Shown piece after piece: positions 3,396-5,785 of a stretch of 5,785 nt of DNA (positions are counted from its first letter, which is position 1; the number at the start of each line of letters is the position of its first letter). The DNA comes from an uncultured Desulfovibrio sp. (GTDB lineage Bacteria; Desulfobacterota; Desulfovibrionia; Desulfovibrionales; Desulfovibrionaceae). The stretch is from NCBI GenBank assembly GCA_934546745.1, contig CAKTDV010000039.1, positions 1 to 5,785 on the forward strand, given 5' to 3'. The position numbers and the translations under genes are program-made. The notes below the pieces were generated by a model. The model was not told the origin of the DNA. It did no database searches and saw only the letters and a list, made by a program, of their open reading frames with translations.

Positions 3396-5785
3396 ATGTT
3401 TGAAGGATTTGTTGAAGGACTTGATCGCGGCGTCCAGATCTTTTCCGAGCTGCTGCGCAGTCCCGCCGGAAGCTACTGCCGTCTGGAAACCGTGGACAGG
3501 AACGCGCTTGTGGCCGACGACGGCAGTCTGATCAGCGTCCTGCGGCTTGAAGGCTCCCTGAAGCACGTCGGGGTGACGGAATATGAGACCATCGTCTCCA
3601 CCCTGACGGAGAAGCTCCAGTCCATCTTCGCCAAGCCCGGCCATGACGTGCAGTGCGTCTTTGAATACGATCCTGAGGCAAGCCGGGAACGCATCGGGGA
3701 GCTTTTCGCGCCGTCCAATCTGACGGCAAAGAATCTCGGCCTGCATATCGGGCCGCTGCTTGACAACTGGGCGGACGCGCTCCGGCGCTACTGCGCCATT
3801 GAGACGTGTACGCTGGTGCTCTGGACGCGGCCGTCCGTGCTGCCGGACAGTCTGCGGAAAAAAGCCCAGAAAGAGACCTCGGAGGCCATGCGCCAGATTC
3901 CCGCGCCGCACGGCTGCCAGAACGTCGTGCGCGCCGTGTCGGTGCTGCACGACGCGCATATGGGCTTTCTGACAGGTGTTCTGGACGCCTTCCGCCATGC
4001 GGATCTGCTCGCCTACGTGCTGACGCCGCACGAGGCGCTGCGCGACATACGGCGCAGCATCGATCCGGCGTTCACCAGCAGGCGGTGGCAAGCGCTGATT
4101 CCCGGCGATCCGTTGCCGTTGCGTATGCCCGATGACGGCGGCGATCCGCTCCACAACGTGATCTATCCCGACTTCAAACGCCAGCTCTGGCCGCGTGAGG
4201 GACACGTCGTGTCCCGGAGCGCCATCGAGATCGGCGATCGGCTCTACGGGCCGCTGATCATGACGTTCATGCCGCAGACGCCGCGCCCCTTCCAGGAACT
4301 GTTCTACGTCATGACGCAGCGCGACGAGCGCATCCCCTACCGGGTTTCCTTCCTCCTGAGCGAGGGCGGTCTGGCGCTGGGCCTGAAACCCGTGCTGTCC
4401 ACGATCCTTGCGTTCACCTCTTCGGCGAACCGGCGGTTCAACAAGGCCGTGGACGCCCTGCGGGATATGGATCTGGACGGCGTCTGCTGCATCAAATTCT
4501 CCATCTGTCTCTGCACCTGGGTCACGTTGCAACAAAGCGCGTCACGGGAGGAGGCGCATCTGCAACTTCGCCGCCGTGTGGCCGAACTGGCCAAGGCCGT
4601 CCAGGGCTGGGGCACGTCCGACGTGTCGGAAAGCGTCGGCGATCCCCTGCTGGGATTCACGGCGACCGTCCCGGCCATGATGCCGGTCTCTCCGGCTCCG
4701 GTGACGGCGGCCCCCTTGCAGGACGCTATCGGTATGCTGCCCTTCCGTCCGGCGTCACCGTGGCGCGAGGGAAGCATGTTGCTGCGCTCAAAGGACGGCA
4801 AGCTGATACCCTTTGCGCCCAACTCCTCCGAGCAGGCGGCGTGGATTGATCTGGGCGTCGCGCCGATGGGCGGCGGCAAGTCGGTTTTTCTCAATGCCCT
4901 GAATTTCGCCTTTGTGACACAGGCCGGCCTTTCCCGTCTGCCGTGGGTGTCCATCGTGGACGTGGGGCCGTCCAGCTCCGGGCTTATCACGCTCCTGCGG
5001 GAGAACCTGCCCGAAGGGAAAAAGCATCTGGCGGCCTATCACCGTCTCAGGATGACGCCGGAGTTCGCCGTCAACCCCTTTGACACGCCGCTGGGTCTGC
5101 GCAGGCCGTTGCCGTCACATCTGGCGTTTCTTGTGAATTTCCTTTCCCTGCTGGCAACGCCGCTGGACGCCACAGCGCCCGCCGACGGTGTGCCCGGCCT
5201 GCTCCGGCGCGCCATTTTGCTTGCCTATGAGGATCTTTCGGACGGCAACCATCCCCGCATCTATCAGTCCAACGTGATGCCTGAACTGCACGGGCTGATG
5301 GCCCGGCACGGCATCACGCTGGATCAGCATACGACCTGGTGGGAGGTCGTGGACATGCTGTTTGATCGGGGCCTCATCCATGAGGCGCATCAGGCGCAAC
5401 GCCATGCCGTGCCGCTCCTGTCGGACATCTCCACGCAGATCTCCCAGAACAAGGGGATCGAGAACACCTATGACGCGGAAACACGGCAAAATGCCTGGCG
5501 CTCCATCATCGACGCTATCGAGGCCTACGAAATCCTGAAGCAGCCCACGAGGTTTGATCTCGGCGACGCGCAGATCGTCAGCCTTGACCTTGACGAGGTA
5601 GCGCCGCGAGGCGGCTCCACGGCGGATCGGCAGTCCGCCGTCATGTACATGCTGGCGCGGCATATTCTGGGCGGGCGCTTTTTCCTCATGCCCGCCGATG
5701 TCCAGCACATGCCGGTACGCTACCAGACCTATCACGCGGAACGCATCGAGGCCATACGGGAGGATCCCAAGCGGCTCTGCTACGA
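3396..5785 (+). CDS. dotO: DotO/IcmB (TraU) type IVB secretion ATPase (3' partial)
   Basis: An uninterrupted frame of 796 codons runs off the window; relatives are about 1000 aa, so roughly 200 C-terminal residues are missing. DotO/IcmB is the VirB4-like cytoplasmic ATPase at the base of the Dot/Icm machine. The N-terminal half (about 1-450) is the less conserved VirB4-type region. The nucleotide-binding site is complete: Walker A APMGGGKS at 489-496 with Lys495, and Walker B IVSLDLDE at 727-734 with Asp733-Glu734. Very IcmB-like blocks lie between them: VDVGPSSSG (521-529), AAYHRLRM (546-553), then NPFDTPLGLRRPLP and FLVNFLSLLATP. The ATG at 3396 starts 1 nt after the dotI stop. A weak GAGG (3382-3385) stands 10 nt upstream, so coupling to dotI is likely. 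A cluster of four cysteines (364, 365, 371, 373) is a curiosity. The third-position G/C bias matches the neighbours. Confidence 0.92.
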   Translation, partial: MFEGFVEGLDRGVQIFSELLRSPAGSYCRLETVDRNALVADDGSLISVLRLEGSLKHVGVTEYETIVSTLTEKLQSIFAKPGHDVQCVFEYDPEASRERIGELFAPSNLTAKNLGLHIGPLLDNWADALRRYCAIETCTLVLWTRPSVLPDSLRKKAQKETSEAMRQIPAPHGCQNVVRAVSVLHDAHMGFLTGVLDAFRHADLLAYVLTPHEALRDIRRSIDPAFTSRRWQALIPGDPLPLRMPDDGGDPLHNVIYPDFKRQLWPREGHVVSRSAIEIGDRLYGPLIMTFMPQTPRPFQELFYVMTQRDERIPYRVSFLLSEGGLALGLKPVLSTILAFTSSANRRFNKAVDALRDMDLDGVCCIKFSICLCTWVTLQQSASREEAHLQLRRRVAELAKAVQGWGTSDVSESVGDPLLGFTATVPAMMPVSPAPVTAAPLQDAIGMLPFRPASPWREGSMLLRSKDGKLIPFAPNSSEQAAWIDLGVAPMGGGKSVFLNALNFAFVTQAGLSRLPWVSIVDVGPSSSGLITLLRENLPEGKKHLAAYHRLRMTPEFAVNPFDTPLGLRRPLPSHLAFLVNFLSLLATPLDATAPADGVPGLLRRAILLAYEDLSDGNHPRIYQSNVMPELHGLMARHGITLDQHTTWWEVVDMLFDRGLIHEAHQAQRHAVPLLSDISTQISQNKGIENTYDAETRQNAWRSIIDAIEAYEILKQPTRFDLGDAQIVSLDLDEVAPRGGSTADRQSAVMYMLARHILGGRFFLMPADVQHMPVRYQTYHAERIEAIREDPKRLCY

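Larger units (their letters stand above)
1..5785 (+). other. Type IVB (Dot/Icm, IncI-like) transfer operon segment
   Basis: Six co-directional genes are packed with an 8-nt overlap and gaps of 4, 8, 12 and 1 nt. No promoter or terminator is evident between them, and both end genes continue beyond the window. The order dotH-dotG-dotE-dotP-dotI-dotO follows the Legionella icmK-E-(G)-C-D-(J)-B order except that icmG and icmJ are missing and an icmL-type gene fills the icmJ position. This supports a single transcript for the assembly of one membrane-spanning complex. Conjugative use (ICE or plasmid) is inferred from the compact gene set. Confidence 0.75.

Noticed and set aside
3378..4535. Minus-strand open frame of 385 codons
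   Set aside because: It lies antisense to dotO, which has clear conserved motifs. Long antisense frames are common in GC-rich genes with strong third-position bias, and its composition (rich in Arg, His and Gln) shows no recognisable domain.
4337..4990. Minus-strand open frame of 217 codons
   Set aside because: Antisense to dotO across the Walker A motif, with no supporting features.
5619..5641. Inverted repeat ACGGCGGA / TCCGCCGT with 7-nt spacer in dotO
   Set aside because: Only 8-bp GC-rich arms inside conserved coding sequence with no T-tract; expected by chance at this base composition.
5115..5735. Minus-strand open frame of 206 codons
   Set aside because: Antisense to the conserved dotO region between Walker A and Walker B; a shadow of the real gene.

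Overview
The window is a single dense block of plus-strand genes. It encodes six consecutive core proteins of a type IVB secretion / conjugation machine (Dot/Icm, IncI Tra-like). In order they are dotH/icmK (5' end cut off by the window), dotG/icmE, a dotE/icmC-like membrane protein, dotP/icmD, a dotI/icmL-like protein, and the start of the ATPase dotO/icmB (3' end cut off). Identification rests on protein sequence features and on the order of the genes, read by eye; no database search was possible.

Layout: 1-681 is the C-terminal part of DotH. 674-1777 is DotG, whose start overlaps the dotH stop by 8 nt. 1782-2288 is the DotE-type multi-pass protein. 2297-2665 is the small DotP/IcmD protein. 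2678-3394 is the DotI/IcmL-type protein. 3396-5785 holds the first 796 codons of DotO with an intact Walker A and Walker B. Gaps between genes are 1 to 12 nt, with strong Shine-Dalgarno sequences before dotP and dotI. No terminator, tRNA, CRISPR array, insertion sequence or minus-strand gene is supportable, and there is no gene-free stretch longer than about 12 nt. The arrangement reads as one operon that continues in both directions.

How the genes work together: in the known Dot/Icm apparatus DotH and DotG belong to the outer-membrane core complex, and DotG also forms the channel linking the two membranes. DotI is an inner-membrane component. DotE and DotP are small inner-membrane proteins of poorly known function. 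DotO is the cytoplasmic ATPase at the base. The compact DotG (367 aa, without the long repeat region of Legionella DotG) and the lack of dotF/icmG and dotN/icmJ at their Legionella positions point to a conjugative element (ICE or plasmid) rather than a Legionella-type effector system. This is inference, because no relaxase, coupling protein or cargo lies in the window.

Organism: the DNA is clearly GC-rich with strong G/C preference at third codon positions, and the proteins are of Gram-negative type. A proteobacterial host is likely. A Desulfovibrio-like sulfate reducer is a tentative guess from overall style, not something the sequence proves.

The most unusual non-coding signal is a perfect 11-bp inverted repeat with A6 and T6 tracts (696-724), lying in the first codons of dotG in an AT-rich patch that stands out from its surroundings.
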